DNA from: Bacteroidota bacterium | GTDB taxonomy: Bacteria; Bacteroidota; Bacteroidia; Chitinophagales; Chitinophagaceae | NCBI GenBank assembly: GCA_018266615.1 | Contig: JAFEAB010000045.1 | Coordinates: 1-46,786, forward strand | DNA length: 46,786 nucleotides | Reading direction: 5' to 3' | Part shown: positions 33,564 to 42,540 of the stretch, piece after piece | How the letters are laid out: each line of letters starts with the position of its first letter | How positions within the stretch are numbered: position 1 is the stretch's first letter | The notes under the pieces: model-generated | Told to the model about the DNA's origin: nothing | Databases searched by the model: none | What the model saw: the letters and a program-made list of their open reading frames with translations, nothing else | Made by a program: the position numbers and the translations under genes

Positions 33564-34277
33564 TTAAGGATGGCAATCAACAGGAAGTCCGGGAAAAGAA
33601 GGAAGAAACGGGCTGATAAAAGGAATCCCCAGGTTTAACCCCCGCAGCAACAAGGCAACCCCCATCAGGCCAATCATAACTGGGATGGCTGGACGAAGAT
33701 AGGAGTATATAGCAGCCCGGAAACGAAAAAAGCCCATGCCGCTTGCCAGCATTACGGGAGTAGTTCCCAATCCAAACATAGCCATAAACATCATGGATTG
33801 CCAGGGAGAGGAAAAACTGATTCCATATAGGAGGGCGAGGTAAACCAATCCGCAGGGGAGTAATCCGTTTAGAGCGCCTATTGCTAAAACTACCGGGGGC
33901 TTGTTACCATATTTTAGTATAGAGGCAATTTGGGACTGAATACCCAAAAAGGCGAACCGGAGAAAGAAGGGGGTTGGAATATTTTTTCTATAATAATAAC
34001 CAAGGGCCCCCAAAGCGAGTGCGGCGCCGATAAGTATAGAAAAACCGCGCGAAAAACCGGAAAAGGAGAAAACAGTTCCAATGTAGCCTATGGTCAATCC
34101 GAGAATGGAATAAGTAACGATTCTTCCCAATTGGTACAAGGCTAATTTATAAAATCGGCTCGCCCGGGTATTCTTGTGCAAAGGTAGCGCTAAACAAAGC
34201 GGACCACACATTCCCGCACAGTGGGCGCTGCCGGCAGCGCCAATAAGAAATCCGGATAGTATGGATAAAGCCACCAT
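33564..34277 (-). CDS. SafE/TauE-like membrane protein of the cbb3 locus
   Basis: A 237-residue protein with six or so membrane helices, of the DsbD_2/UreH-like branch often called sulfite exporter TauE/SafE. The signature GSAHCAGMCGP (16-26), which could bind copper or another metal, is intact, and a second half has GLLPCGLVYLALLYG. Proteins of this type usually sit at the end of cco/fix gene clusters and are thought to aid metal handling for oxidase assembly. Its ATG overlaps the ccoH stop (ATGA), so translational coupling is expected. The sulfite-export name is only a family label. Confidence 0.85.
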   Translation of the reverse strand: MVALSILSGFLIGAAGSAHCAGMCGPLCLALPLHKNTRASRFYKLALYQLGRIVTYSILGLTIGYIGTVFSFSGFSRGFSILIGAALALGALGYYYRKNIPTPFFLRFAFLGIQSQIASILKYGNKPPVVLAIGALNGLLPCGLVYLALLYGISFSSPWQSMMFMAMFGLGTTPVMLASGMGFFRFRAAIYSYLRPAIPVMIGLMGVALLLRGLNLGIPFISPFLPSFPGLPVDCHP

Positions 34278-34714
34278 CAGTAAATGGTTAATGGTTGCTC
34301 TGTATAAAACGTCTCAAAATTGTCCTTCCAATTCAGCTTCACCGTATACTTGCCCTGGGTTAGTTTATCCTTCTGTATCGATTGTTTATTTACAGACCCC
34401 AGGCTTAGGGGGAACCGGCGGTCGTTTTTACCATTGTATGCACAATAGAACAAAATGTTCCCGGTAACTTTTCCGGAATTAGGGGTTGTGGGTAAAGTAA
34501 TAATCACCTCCTGCTCGTTTTGGGAAAACACCACAGGCTGATTGAGGGCCGCCGTTCTTTTAGAAGCATCAATTAGGTCCTGGTACTTTAATTCGGATTG
34601 GTAATAATTTTTTTCTACCAGTTCAAATTCGGTGGTCATGGTGCGATAAACGAGAAAGAACATTCCTGCACCAAATACCAGGAAACTGAAGAGTAATTTA
34701 TATCCCCAATTCAT
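34277..34714 (-). CDS. ccoH: cbb3 oxidase assembly protein CcoH/FixH
   Basis: A 145-residue FixH/CcoH family protein with one N-terminal membrane helix (about 7-23, LLFSFLVFGAGMFFLVY) and a periplasmic beta-rich domain containing VEKNYYQSELKYQDLIDASKRT and ITLP. CcoH interacts with oxidase subunits during cbb3 assembly. It starts 5 bases after ccoG and overlaps the SafE-like gene by one base. Confidence 0.88.
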   Translation of the reverse strand: MNWGYKLLFSFLVFGAGMFFLVYRTMTTEFELVEKNYYQSELKYQDLIDASKRTAALNQPVVFSQNEQEVIITLPTTPNSGKVTGNILFYCAYNGKNDRRFPLSLGSVNKQSIQKDKLTQGKYTVKLNWKDNFETFYTEQPLTIY

Positions 34715-34719
34715 TTCAA

Positions 34720-36150
34720 TTATTTTTTAGTTTTCTTAAAAGGCCCCATAAAATTTGTACTCAGTCTGGTAATCATTTTGTCCTCGTCAAAGACCCCGAT
34801 TTCAAGTTTGGTTTTCCGGTCCTTAATGTATTTATTCGGCAACACCACAAAGAAGGAAGCCTTTCCCTGGTCTTCTTTATTAACCAGGATTTTTCCCTGT
34901 CCTACCGTTTCTACTTGCCCGGGTATATTTAATAATTTAAGGGATAAGTGCATTTCCTTAATGGTTTTGTTTACTACTTTAATGCTGTATAAGTTTGAAA
35001 GACTGTCGGCGCCCCGTTCCTGATAAAGTTGGCCGGGAGCACGCTCAATAGTTCCATCTATCTCTTTTCGGGAAATGAGCAGGGTTGCTAAAATTCCGGT
35101 TAAAACGAATAATAAGACAGTATAAAATTTCATCCGGCCGGTGTACTTCATTTTCTTTCCTTCCGAAATACCGTTTTCGGAAGCATACCGGATGAGGCCT
35201 GTGGGTCGGTTAACAGCTACCATCATTTCGTCGCAGGCATCGATACAGGCGGTACAACCCACACATTCCATTTGAGTACCATTTCGAATATCTATTCCGG
35301 TTGGGCAAACCTTAATGCAAAGTTTACAATCAATACAATCGCCGGTATTATTATCGGGTTCCGGATTTTTTTTCACCTTTCCTCTTGGCTCCCCTCTTTT
35401 ATAATCGTAGGCCACAATCAGGGAATTACGATCGAGCAGAACCCCCTGTAATCTTCCATAAGGGCAAACTACCGTACAGGCCTGTTCGCGAAACCAGGCA
35501 TATACGGCATAGAAGACGCCCGAAAAAATAAGGATGGCGGCAAATCCTCCGGCATGCTGGCCAACCGGCTCGGTAATTATTTGTTTCAATTCATCCACGC
35601 CTATGATATAGGACAGGAAAAAATTGGCAATAAGAAAACTAAGCAGAAAGAAGACAGTATGTTTTAATAATTTCTTTCCAATCTTTTCATTGGTTAGCGG
35701 GCCTTTATCCAGGCGCCGTTGGGCTGCGGCATCACCTTCTATCCAGTATTCAATTTTTCGAAACAGCATTTCCATGAATATGGTCTGCGGGCAAACCCAG
35801 CCACAAAACAGGCGGCCAAATGCGGCAGTAAAGAGGATAATAAAAATGATAAACAGGACCATGGCAAGGCCGAAAATGAAAAAATCCTGTGGCCAGAAAA
35901 CTTTTCCAAAAAGAATAAACCGGGCATCGGGAATATTAAATAGAAACAGGGGCCGGCCATGATATTTTATAAAGGGCAGGAGGATAAAAATTGCAAAGAA
36001 CCCCAGGCTCACCCAGGTTCTTGCGTTGTAGAATTTTCCGGAAGGTTTCTGTGCAAAAATCCATTTCCTTTTTCCTTTGGCATCTACCGTTGGAATCCGG
36101 TCGCGAAACGACTCCCCTGAATTTCCCCCAATTATTTCCTGATCCTTCAT
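34720..36150 (-). CDS. ccoG: cbb3 oxidase accessory ferredoxin protein CcoG/FixG
   Basis: A 476-residue polytopic protein with several membrane helices and Cys-rich iron-sulfur blocks: CGWVCPQT, CTVVCPYGRLQG, CIDCKLCIKVCPTGIDIRNG and CVGCTACIDACDEM. A C-terminal periplasmic Ig-like domain (about 390-476) completes the FixG architecture. CcoG reduces Cu2+ for delivery to the oxidase in other bacteria. It starts immediately after the ccoP stop (no intergenic bases) and precedes ccoH. Confidence 0.95.
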   Translation of the reverse strand: MKDQEIIGGNSGESFRDRIPTVDAKGKRKWIFAQKPSGKFYNARTWVSLGFFAIFILLPFIKYHGRPLFLFNIPDARFILFGKVFWPQDFFIFGLAMVLFIIFIILFTAAFGRLFCGWVCPQTIFMEMLFRKIEYWIEGDAAAQRRLDKGPLTNEKIGKKLLKHTVFFLLSFLIANFFLSYIIGVDELKQIITEPVGQHAGGFAAILIFSGVFYAVYAWFREQACTVVCPYGRLQGVLLDRNSLIVAYDYKRGEPRGKVKKNPEPDNNTGDCIDCKLCIKVCPTGIDIRNGTQMECVGCTACIDACDEMMVAVNRPTGLIRYASENGISEGKKMKYTGRMKFYTVLLFVLTGILATLLISRKEIDGTIERAPGQLYQERGADSLSNLYSIKVVNKTIKEMHLSLKLLNIPGQVETVGQGKILVNKEDQGKASFFVVLPNKYIKDRKTKLEIGVFDEDKMITRLSTNFMGPFKKTKK

Positions 36151-37332
36151 TTATTTGGTTTTCGTAGCAGAATCGGCTGCCTGATTTTGGGAGGCTCCTA
36201 TTACTTCTACCCCTTCCGGAGCTTTGGGAGTTTTGGGCTTGGTACCGTGTAAAGACGCTACAAAACTTGCTACCTGGGCAATTTCTTTATTGGAATAGCT
36301 GGTTTGCCATGGGGGCATTGCATTAATGCCGTATTTGATCGTTTTAAAAACCGATTTAATATCTCCGCCATGCAGCCAGAAATTATCGGTGAGGTTTGGC
36401 CCCACCATCCCACCTCCATCTGCCATGTGGCACGCAGCACAGGATTTTTCAAAAATGACTTTCCCTGCATCTATATCCGTTTTTCCGGTAAGGAGGGTCA
36501 CTGTATTTTCATCAATTGCCTCACCCTTAGATGCGAGATAGGCTTTAGTTTTTTCTTCAGCGTTTGATACAGAGAGCTCATATTCTTCTTTTGCTAGTGG
36601 GGCGGAGTGCGATACATGAAAACGCCACAGATAAATAACCGCAAAAAGGATTGAAATATAAAATCCATAAAGCCACCAGGGCGGGAGGCGGTTGTTTAAT
36701 TCCCTGATTCCATCATATTCGTGGCCGGTATCCAGGTTTTCTTCCTGTGCCATGGGTTTAAGGGAATTAAATTTTTCCCACCAGTTAAGTGTTAGCCTGC
36801 GCGCCTCCTTCTTTTCTTCAATAGGAACAATATCTGTAACCGGGTTCGCCTTTTTTAGCAAATTCCAGATATTCCACATTAAGACTAAGATTACCACTAC
36901 TTCAATAAACAGGGTAAATACCAATAAATAAAAAGCAGTGGGTGTTAATCCAATAATTGATGTTGCTTTTTGAGCCACAATAGCTGTTTCCGCAGAAGGC
37001 CCGGTCTGGGCGTTTGCAAGGAGTGAAGAACTCAGTAATGTAATCAAGAGTAAGGGGGTCTTGGGGATGGACGATACCTGACATTGATCGTTTTTATCCT
37101 TCCCGGAATTTAGTGCGGAAACATTTATTAGCACATAACCCAGAATACCGATGCACAGGAGAAATATTACAGCAATCCCGATTAATAGCATAAGAGCTGG
37201 GTTAAGACCAGGGGAGGCCTGAGTTTGTGGCACCTGGGCGGCATCCTGAGCCATAGTGCAAAATGAATTAAGCAATGCTAAGGACAGAAATAAAAGGGCA
37301 ATTGATTTTTTGTTGAGCATAAAGCGTCGCAT
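36151..37332 (-). CDS. ccoP: cbb3 oxidase c-type subunit CcoP, single heme
   Basis: A 393-residue CcoP-like subunit. The N-terminus has a signal-like helix ending TMAQ, then LNPALMLLIGIAVIFLLC, a second signal-like stretch ending LLANAQ and LTPTAFYLLVFTLFIEVVVILVLMW; the layout looks duplicated. The CcoP N-terminal helix LPPWWLYGFYISILFAVIYLWRFH follows, then a cytochrome c domain with one heme site, CAACH, and axial Met in NAMPPW. Canonical CcoP has two CxxCH sites and only one is here. An alternative start is the ATG four codons in (37320). It is between ccoQ and ccoG. Confidence 0.92.
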   Translation of the reverse strand: MRRFMLNKKSIALLFLSLALLNSFCTMAQDAAQVPQTQASPGLNPALMLLIGIAVIFLLCIGILGYVLINVSALNSGKDKNDQCQVSSIPKTPLLLITLLSSSLLANAQTGPSAETAIVAQKATSIIGLTPTAFYLLVFTLFIEVVVILVLMWNIWNLLKKANPVTDIVPIEEKKEARRLTLNWWEKFNSLKPMAQEENLDTGHEYDGIRELNNRLPPWWLYGFYISILFAVIYLWRFHVSHSAPLAKEEYELSVSNAEEKTKAYLASKGEAIDENTVTLLTGKTDIDAGKVIFEKSCAACHMADGGGMVGPNLTDNFWLHGGDIKSVFKTIKYGINAMPPWQTSYSNKEIAQVASFVASLHGTKPKTPKAPEGVEVIGASQNQAADSATKTK

Positions 37333-37342
37333 TTTTCAGATG

Positions 37343-37504
37343 TTAATTATCAATGGGAATTCGGCTTATTTTATCCAACCTGCTTTTTTTCATCTTAAAT
37401 ACCCAGATGCTGACTCCAATAAAGAAAGCAACAAAGACAAGCAGGGAGAACACACCCATTATATCTACTCCGCTCACATTTTTTATATAGTGAATAAATT
37501 TCAT
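37343..37504 (-). CDS. ccoQ: CcoQ-like small cbb3 subunit
   Basis: A 53-residue protein in the gap between ccoNO and ccoP, read directly from the sequence: it begins MKFIHYIKNVSG, has one membrane helix (VFSLLVFVAFFIGVSIWVF, about 18-36), then a basic stretch KMKKSRLDKI. Size, single helix and position match CcoQ/FixQ, which stabilises the oxidase. It starts 11 bases downstream of ccoNO on the same strand. Confidence 0.82.
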   Translation of the reverse strand: MKFIHYIKNVSGVDIMGVFSLLVFVAFFIGVSIWVFKMKKSRLDKISRIPIDN

Positions 37505-37515
37505 GATGGTAATTT

Positions 37516-39639
37516 TTATTGTTGTGCCGTTACTGCCGGTCCTTTAATGTCTTTTCCCAACCGTTGGAGATAGGCGATGAGCGCAATAATTTCCATATCC
37601 GGATCGGTTTCAATTTTATCTTTCTTTAAGTTTCCTTCAATTGTTTTTGCCTGCTCCATCAGGTCGGCATTTGCCCTGTTGGCATAATCCTTTTCATAAG
37701 GAACACCCAGCGTAATCATGGCTTTAATCTTAGCTGGGGTAGATGCAGTATCCAGTTTATTATCAAGCAGCCAGGGGTATTGGGGCATGATAGATCCGGG
37801 CGACATAGACCGGGGGTCGTACATGTGATTATAGTGCCAGCTATCTGGATATTTACCGCCTTCCCGGGCCAGGTCTGGCCCGGTGCGCTTACTCCCCCAT
37901 TGGAAAGGGTGATCGTAAACAAACTCTCCCGCCTTGGAGTATTCGCCATACCGTGCCACCTCATCTCTGAAAGGCCGGATCATTTGCGAGTGACAAACGT
38001 AACAGCCCTCCCGTACATAAATATCCCTGCCCTGCAACTCAAGCGGTGTGTAAGGCTTCACGCTGCTAATTGTAGGTACATTCGATTTTACGAGGAAGGT
38101 TGGCATAAACTCCACCAATCCGCCGATAGCCACCACAATCAGGCTAAGCACCAACAGGGTTACAGGCTTTCGTTCAATAACCCGATGCCAATATTCTTTT
38201 TGGGGAGAAACCGCCTTTACCAGTGGTGCGGCCTCTGCGGCTTCGTTGGCAATAAATGAACCCTGGGCCATTGTTTTTGCCAGATTATAAACCATCATTA
38301 ACGCGCCAGTAAGATATAGAGCACCTCCAATTGAGCGTGAGATATACATTGGAATAAGGTTGTTTACCGTTTCCATAAATTGGAACCGGAGCTGGCCTTC
38401 GGGAGTAAAGGATTTCCACATGAGGCTCTGCTCAAATCCAGCCCAATAAAGTGGAACAGCATACAGTACGATTCCGATAGTGCCTATCCAGAAGTGATTT
38501 GTAGCCAGCTTTTTGGAATATAATGTCGTGTTCCACATTTTAGGAACGAGATAGTATAAAATAGCGAATGCCATAAATCCGTTCCAACCCAATCCACCTA
38601 CATGCACATGGGCAACAATCCAATCGGTATAATGCGCAATGGCACTAACGTTTTTCAGACTTAGCAACGGCCCTTCCAGTGTAGCCATACCATAACAGGT
38701 GATGGCCACAACCATAAATTTTAAAACGGGATCTTCTCTCACCTTATCCCATGCGCCACGCAGGGTAAACAGGCCATTCAGCATACCACCCCAACTGGGT
38801 GCTATTAGCATGATAGAAAAGACGGTACCCAATGACTGAGCCCAATCGGGTAAGGCGGTGTAAAGCAGGTGATGAGGCCCTGCCCAGATGTAAATAAAAA
38901 TAAGTGCCCAGAAATGGATAATGGACAGACGGTAGGAATATATAGGCCGGTTGGCTGCTTTAGGTAGAAAATAATACATTAACCCAAGAACCGGCGTCGT
39001 AAGGAAAAATGCAACAGCATTATGCCCATACCACCATTGAACCAAAGCATCCTGTACCCCGGCATACCAGCTATAGCTCTTCATGAACGACACCGGGATT
39101 TCGATGGAGTTTACAATGTGAAGCATGGCTACGGTAACCCAGGTAGCGAGGTAAAACCAGATGGCAACATACAGGTGTTTTTCGCGTCGCTTAATAATCG
39201 TACCCAACATGTTGATACCAAATACTACCCAAACCAGGGTAATGGCCACATCTATCGGCCATTCCAGTTCCGCATATTCTTTACCGGTAGTTTTACCCCA
39301 AAGCAAAGTAATAGCCGCCGCTGCTATAATAATTTGCCAGCCCCAGAAATGGAACCAGCTCAATTTATCGCTATACATCCTGGCTTTGCACAATCGTTGG
39401 AGGGAATAATAGATCCCGGCAAAAGAAGCATTTCCCACAAAAGCAAAAATGATGGCGTTGGTATGCAGGGGGCGGAGCCGGCCAAATGTAGTAGCGGGAA
39501 GGTTTAAACTACTGGCTGGCAGGTATAGCTGGATTGCCGCCCAAAGGCCGGCGAGCATACCAACAACACCAAAAACAACCGTTGCCATACCAAAGGCTTT
39601 CACAATTTTGTTGTCGTAATAAAATTTCTCAACAGTCAT
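37516..39639 (-). CDS. ccoNO: Fused cbb3 oxidase subunits CcoN-CcoO
   Basis: A 707-residue fusion of the catalytic subunit I and the c-type subunit II of cbb3 oxidase. Residues about 1-480 are CcoN with twelve or so helices; heme and copper ligands are seen in PLHTNAIIF, VQWWYGHNAVAFFLTTP and the DWIVAHVHVGGLGWNG stretch. Residues about 500-707 are CcoO, with one membrane helix (LLVLSLIVVAIGGLVEF) and the heme c site CYVCH followed by SQMIRPFRDEV. CcoN and CcoO are separate in Proteobacteria, but fusion is common in Bacteroidota. The start overlaps the ccoS stop by 4 bases. Confidence 0.96.
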   Translation of the reverse strand: MTVEKFYYDNKIVKAFGMATVVFGVVGMLAGLWAAIQLYLPASSLNLPATTFGRLRPLHTNAIIFAFVGNASFAGIYYSLQRLCKARMYSDKLSWFHFWGWQIIIAAAAITLLWGKTTGKEYAELEWPIDVAITLVWVVFGINMLGTIIKRREKHLYVAIWFYLATWVTVAMLHIVNSIEIPVSFMKSYSWYAGVQDALVQWWYGHNAVAFFLTTPVLGLMYYFLPKAANRPIYSYRLSIIHFWALIFIYIWAGPHHLLYTALPDWAQSLGTVFSIMLIAPSWGGMLNGLFTLRGAWDKVREDPVLKFMVVAITCYGMATLEGPLLSLKNVSAIAHYTDWIVAHVHVGGLGWNGFMAFAILYYLVPKMWNTTLYSKKLATNHFWIGTIGIVLYAVPLYWAGFEQSLMWKSFTPEGQLRFQFMETVNNLIPMYISRSIGGALYLTGALMMVYNLAKTMAQGSFIANEAAEAAPLVKAVSPQKEYWHRVIERKPVTLLVLSLIVVAIGGLVEFMPTFLVKSNVPTISSVKPYTPLELQGRDIYVREGCYVCHSQMIRPFRDEVARYGEYSKAGEFVYDHPFQWGSKRTGPDLAREGGKYPDSWHYNHMYDPRSMSPGSIMPQYPWLLDNKLDTASTPAKIKAMITLGVPYEKDYANRANADLMEQAKTIEGNLKKDKIETDPDMEIIALIAYLQRLGKDIKGPAVTAQQ

Positions 39640-39827
39640 AAATCCGTATTATTTGATTTTTGGGGTTTGGCGTTTGAGGATGCCGGAGGGTGGTCTTCGA
39701 ACAAAATCCGGGAAGCGGGAGAAACCGGGTCTTCGAATTGGCCCGATTTTACACTCCACAGAAAAGCGAGGAGAAATATTCCAGCCACGGAAATACTCGA
39801 AATAATTAAAACAATAATTACACTCAT
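39636..39827 (-). CDS. ccoS: cbb3 oxidase maturation protein CcoS
   Basis: A 63-residue protein with one N-terminal helix (SVIIVLIISSISVAGIFLLAFLWSVKSGQFEDP), the characteristic CcoS/FixS motif with SGQFED at its end, then a polar tail. CcoS is needed for cofactor insertion in cbb3 oxidase. It is translationally coupled to ccoNO by a 4-base overlap. Confidence 0.93.
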   Translation of the reverse strand: MSVIIVLIISSISVAGIFLLAFLWSVKSGQFEDPVSPASRILFEDHPPASSNAKPQKSNNTDL

Positions 39828-39841
39828 GGAATAGTAATTAT

Positions 39842-39857
39842 GTAAAAATATTTTTAC
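39842..39857. repeat. Perfect 16-bp palindrome upstream of ccoS
   Basis: GTAAAAATATTTTTAC lies 15 bases before the ccoS start codon on the minus strand. It could be an operator or an AT-rich coincidence; it does not match the FNR box. Confidence 0.35.
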
Positions 39858-39927
39858 CTGTTTTGCGGAGAGGTAAGGGTTATCAAGGGGCTAATTGATT
39901 TATGTCAGCGAATTGTCAGGAGAACTA

Positions 39928-42321
39928 TCAGCGGAGACGCTTCCCATACCAGGAGGAGGTAAAAAAGGTAATTAATACGATACTAATAGTGCTAATGGGC
40001 ATTAAGATAGCAGCAATTAACGGGGACAGGATTCCCTGGATGGCAAAATACATTCCAACTGTATTATACAACAGGGAAATTCCAAAACTCAGCAAAACCA
40101 CCTGGCGGCTTTTTTCTGCAAACGAAATAATGCGATGTAAACCCGAAAGAGCAGAAGCTTCCATAATAACATCGCTGGAAGGGGTGAAATTGTTTATGGA
40201 TTCACATATTGCAATTCCGGTATTTGCTCTTTTTAAAGCCCCTGCATCGTTCAGCCCATCTCCGATCATCATCACTTCGGCACCCTGCAAACGAAGGGAT
40301 TCAATGTATTGCAGCTTGTCCTCCGGACTTTGATTGAATAAGAGTGTTGTTTGGCGGCCCAGTTTTTTGCGTAGATAATTTTTCTCAGCATCATTATCAC
40401 CGGATAAGAGTGAAATATTGAACTTCTTTCCTAATGCTGCCATGGTATCTAAAATATGCGCACGATAGGAGTTATTAAAATGAAAATACCCAAGGGATTG
40501 CCCATTCACAACAATAAACACATTTGTACCTTCGGAGGCACTTCCTCTGTATTCCGTAAAGGAAAGAGATCCAATATTCCATATCTCCTGTTCAAATCTC
40601 CCGCTAATTCCCAATCCTGTTTGTTCGGTAAAATTCTGAGGAATTAAACTTGAACAAGGTTTATGCAGCTCATAAATGGCGCGGCTCAGCGGATGTGACG
40701 ATTGGGAAACCAGGGATGCAATTTTACTTTTTTGTAGTTCGGATAGAGGCAGCCCATGCCAGGAGATTTCGAACCTGGAACTGTCTGTAATGGTTCCGGT
40801 TTTATCAAAAACAAGATGGGTGGTTTTTCGAATCGAATCAATAACCGAGGCATTTCGGAGGTAAATATTATGCTGGCTGAAAATGCGAAGGAAATGACCA
40901 GAGGTAAAACTATTTGCAAGGAGTAAAGCACAGGGGCAGGCGATTATAAAGATGGCCGTTACGGCTGGCCATATCCTGGCGGGGTTGTGATAGTACCAGT
41001 AAATTGCAGTCAGGGTAGCAATGCCCAATAAAATAACACTAAAGAACCGGGCCAGAAAGTTTACAAAGAAGGGGCTTCCCGAATGTTCTTTTTCTTCCTT
41101 GTCTTTATTCCACAACCGGGTAAGATACCCTTGCGACACCTCTTTTATAACCAGGAGCTCGATGGCACCAGAACTTTGTTTACCACCGGCATACAACAAC
41201 TCTCCTATTTCTTTACGTACCGGTAACGACTCACCCGATACAAAGCTGTAATCTATGAAGGCAGAACCGCGGGTGAGAATACCATCCACCGGAATTATCT
41301 CATCGTGGTGAATAAGGATTGTATCTCCGGGTTTTATTTCCGGCAATGCGGTGGGGAATTCTTTATTGTCCTTTATTACAGTAACCGCAATGGGAAAGTA
41401 AGATTTATAATCTCTGTTGAAGGTCAGCCTGCGGTAGGTTGTTTCTTGCAATACCCTGCCGGCAAGCATAAAAAATACAATTCCGGCAAGAGAGTCGAAG
41501 AAGCCACCTTCATTCGCATAAACCACTTCATACAGGCTCCTGATAAAGGTGGCTAATATGGCAATAGCAATGGGAAAATCGATATTCAGATACTTATGTT
41601 TGATCCCACTCCATGCCGAACGGTAGAATGGAAGAGCAGCATATAATACTACCGGAAGTGAAAGGAATAGGCTCAACCACCTGAAAGCCGATTGTAAGTA
41701 TTGATCCTTAACATCAATTCCAAGGTATTCGGGGAAACTGAGCAACATGATATTTCCAAAACAAAATCCAGCTACCCCCAATTGAAAGATCAGGCTTTTA
41801 TCTTTTTTGGGCTTTTTGGCAGATAGATCGTTCAGGCTGATATAAGGCTCGTACCCGATGCTGGCCAGGGTTTCTACCACTTTCCGCACGGTGGTTTGAG
41901 AAGGATTGAAAATAATTGCTGCTTCCTTTTCTATAAAATGAACCGTACTCGAAATTACTCCCGGATCAATCTTTCTCAGATTTTCCAGCAAATACAGACA
42001 GGAACTACAGTGAATCTGAGGTAAATAGAAATTGAGATGAACCTGGTTTTTATCCTGATAGCGGATAAGCTGTAGCGTAATTTTTTCCTCATCGAGGTAA
42101 GCAAATTTATCCGGTCGGTTAGTTAGTTTCCGGCTAACACCCGGGTTCTGGTTTAAAGAATAATAATCGCACAGTTCGGCTTTATTTAATATTTGAAAAA
42201 CCATACGACATCCCGTACAACAAAAATCTTTGCCTCCCGATTGACAGGAGGAGGAGTGGCATGGCTCACCGCAATGATAACATATTATCTGGGCCTGGAT
42301 ATGTGTTTGGGTTAAGCTCAA
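39928..42321 (-). CDS. ccoI: Copper P1B-type ATPase CcoI/FixI
   Basis: A 797-residue heavy-metal P-type ATPase that supplies copper for cbb3 assembly. The N-terminus is Cys-rich (CYHCGEPC, CQSGGKDFCCTGCRMVF), followed by an HMA-like domain with IHCSSCLYLLENLRKID. Transport and catalytic motifs are ACPCALLLANSF (the CPC metal site), DKTGTIT (phospho-Asp), HPLSRAIYELH and GDGLNDAGALKRA. The first codon is a TTG (no nearby in-frame ATG), so the start is uncertain. It lies 100 bases upstream of ccoS on the same strand. Confidence 0.94.
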   Translation of the reverse strand: MSLTQTHIQAQIICYHCGEPCHSSSCQSGGKDFCCTGCRMVFQILNKAELCDYYSLNQNPGVSRKLTNRPDKFAYLDEEKITLQLIRYQDKNQVHLNFYLPQIHCSSCLYLLENLRKIDPGVISSTVHFIEKEAAIIFNPSQTTVRKVVETLASIGYEPYISLNDLSAKKPKKDKSLIFQLGVAGFCFGNIMLLSFPEYLGIDVKDQYLQSAFRWLSLFLSLPVVLYAALPFYRSAWSGIKHKYLNIDFPIAIAILATFIRSLYEVVYANEGGFFDSLAGIVFFMLAGRVLQETTYRRLTFNRDYKSYFPIAVTVIKDNKEFPTALPEIKPGDTILIHHDEIIPVDGILTRGSAFIDYSFVSGESLPVRKEIGELLYAGGKQSSGAIELLVIKEVSQGYLTRLWNKDKEEKEHSGSPFFVNFLARFFSVILLGIATLTAIYWYYHNPARIWPAVTAIFIIACPCALLLANSFTSGHFLRIFSQHNIYLRNASVIDSIRKTTHLVFDKTGTITDSSRFEISWHGLPLSELQKSKIASLVSQSSHPLSRAIYELHKPCSSLIPQNFTEQTGLGISGRFEQEIWNIGSLSFTEYRGSASEGTNVFIVVNGQSLGYFHFNNSYRAHILDTMAALGKKFNISLLSGDNDAEKNYLRKKLGRQTTLLFNQSPEDKLQYIESLRLQGAEVMMIGDGLNDAGALKRANTGIAICESINNFTPSSDVIMEASALSGLHRIISFAEKSRQVVLLSFGISLLYNTVGMYFAIQGILSPLIAAILMPISTISIVLITFFTSSWYGKRLR

Positions 42322-42428
42322 CAGAACACAAAACTAATTTCAGGCTTATGTCCTTTAACTGAGAAGGATTCCAATAAATCCTGACTTTTATCAAAGGGAT
42401 TGTCAGAAGCTGGATTCCTGGCATTTCA

Positions 42429-42461
42429 TAAAAAAACCGGGTAAATTTTTTTACCCGGAAT
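42429..42461 (-). terminator. Rho-independent terminator after the CcoP-like paralogue
   Basis: CCGGGTAAA (42437-42445) pairs with TTTACCCGG (42450-42458). On the minus strand the stem is followed by a T-run (the A-run at 42430-42436 on the plus strand). It sits between the paralogue gene and ccoI. Confidence 0.85.
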
Positions 42462-42540
42462 TCGTCATTTTGTTGGAGAACGAAAGGAATGAAATTGATA
42501 AAGCAGTAAGGCGTGCGCCAATAGTTATTTCTGATTTTCT

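Noticed and set aside
33564..34277. True sulfite exporter
   Set aside because: The HCAGMCGP motif and location after ccoH point to the oxidase-assembly type of this family, not sulfite transport.
37256..37573. Plus-strand open frame across the ccoP-ccoNO gap
   Set aside because: It runs opposite the cco operon and overlaps the CcoQ-like gene on the minus strand, which has the expected size and helix.
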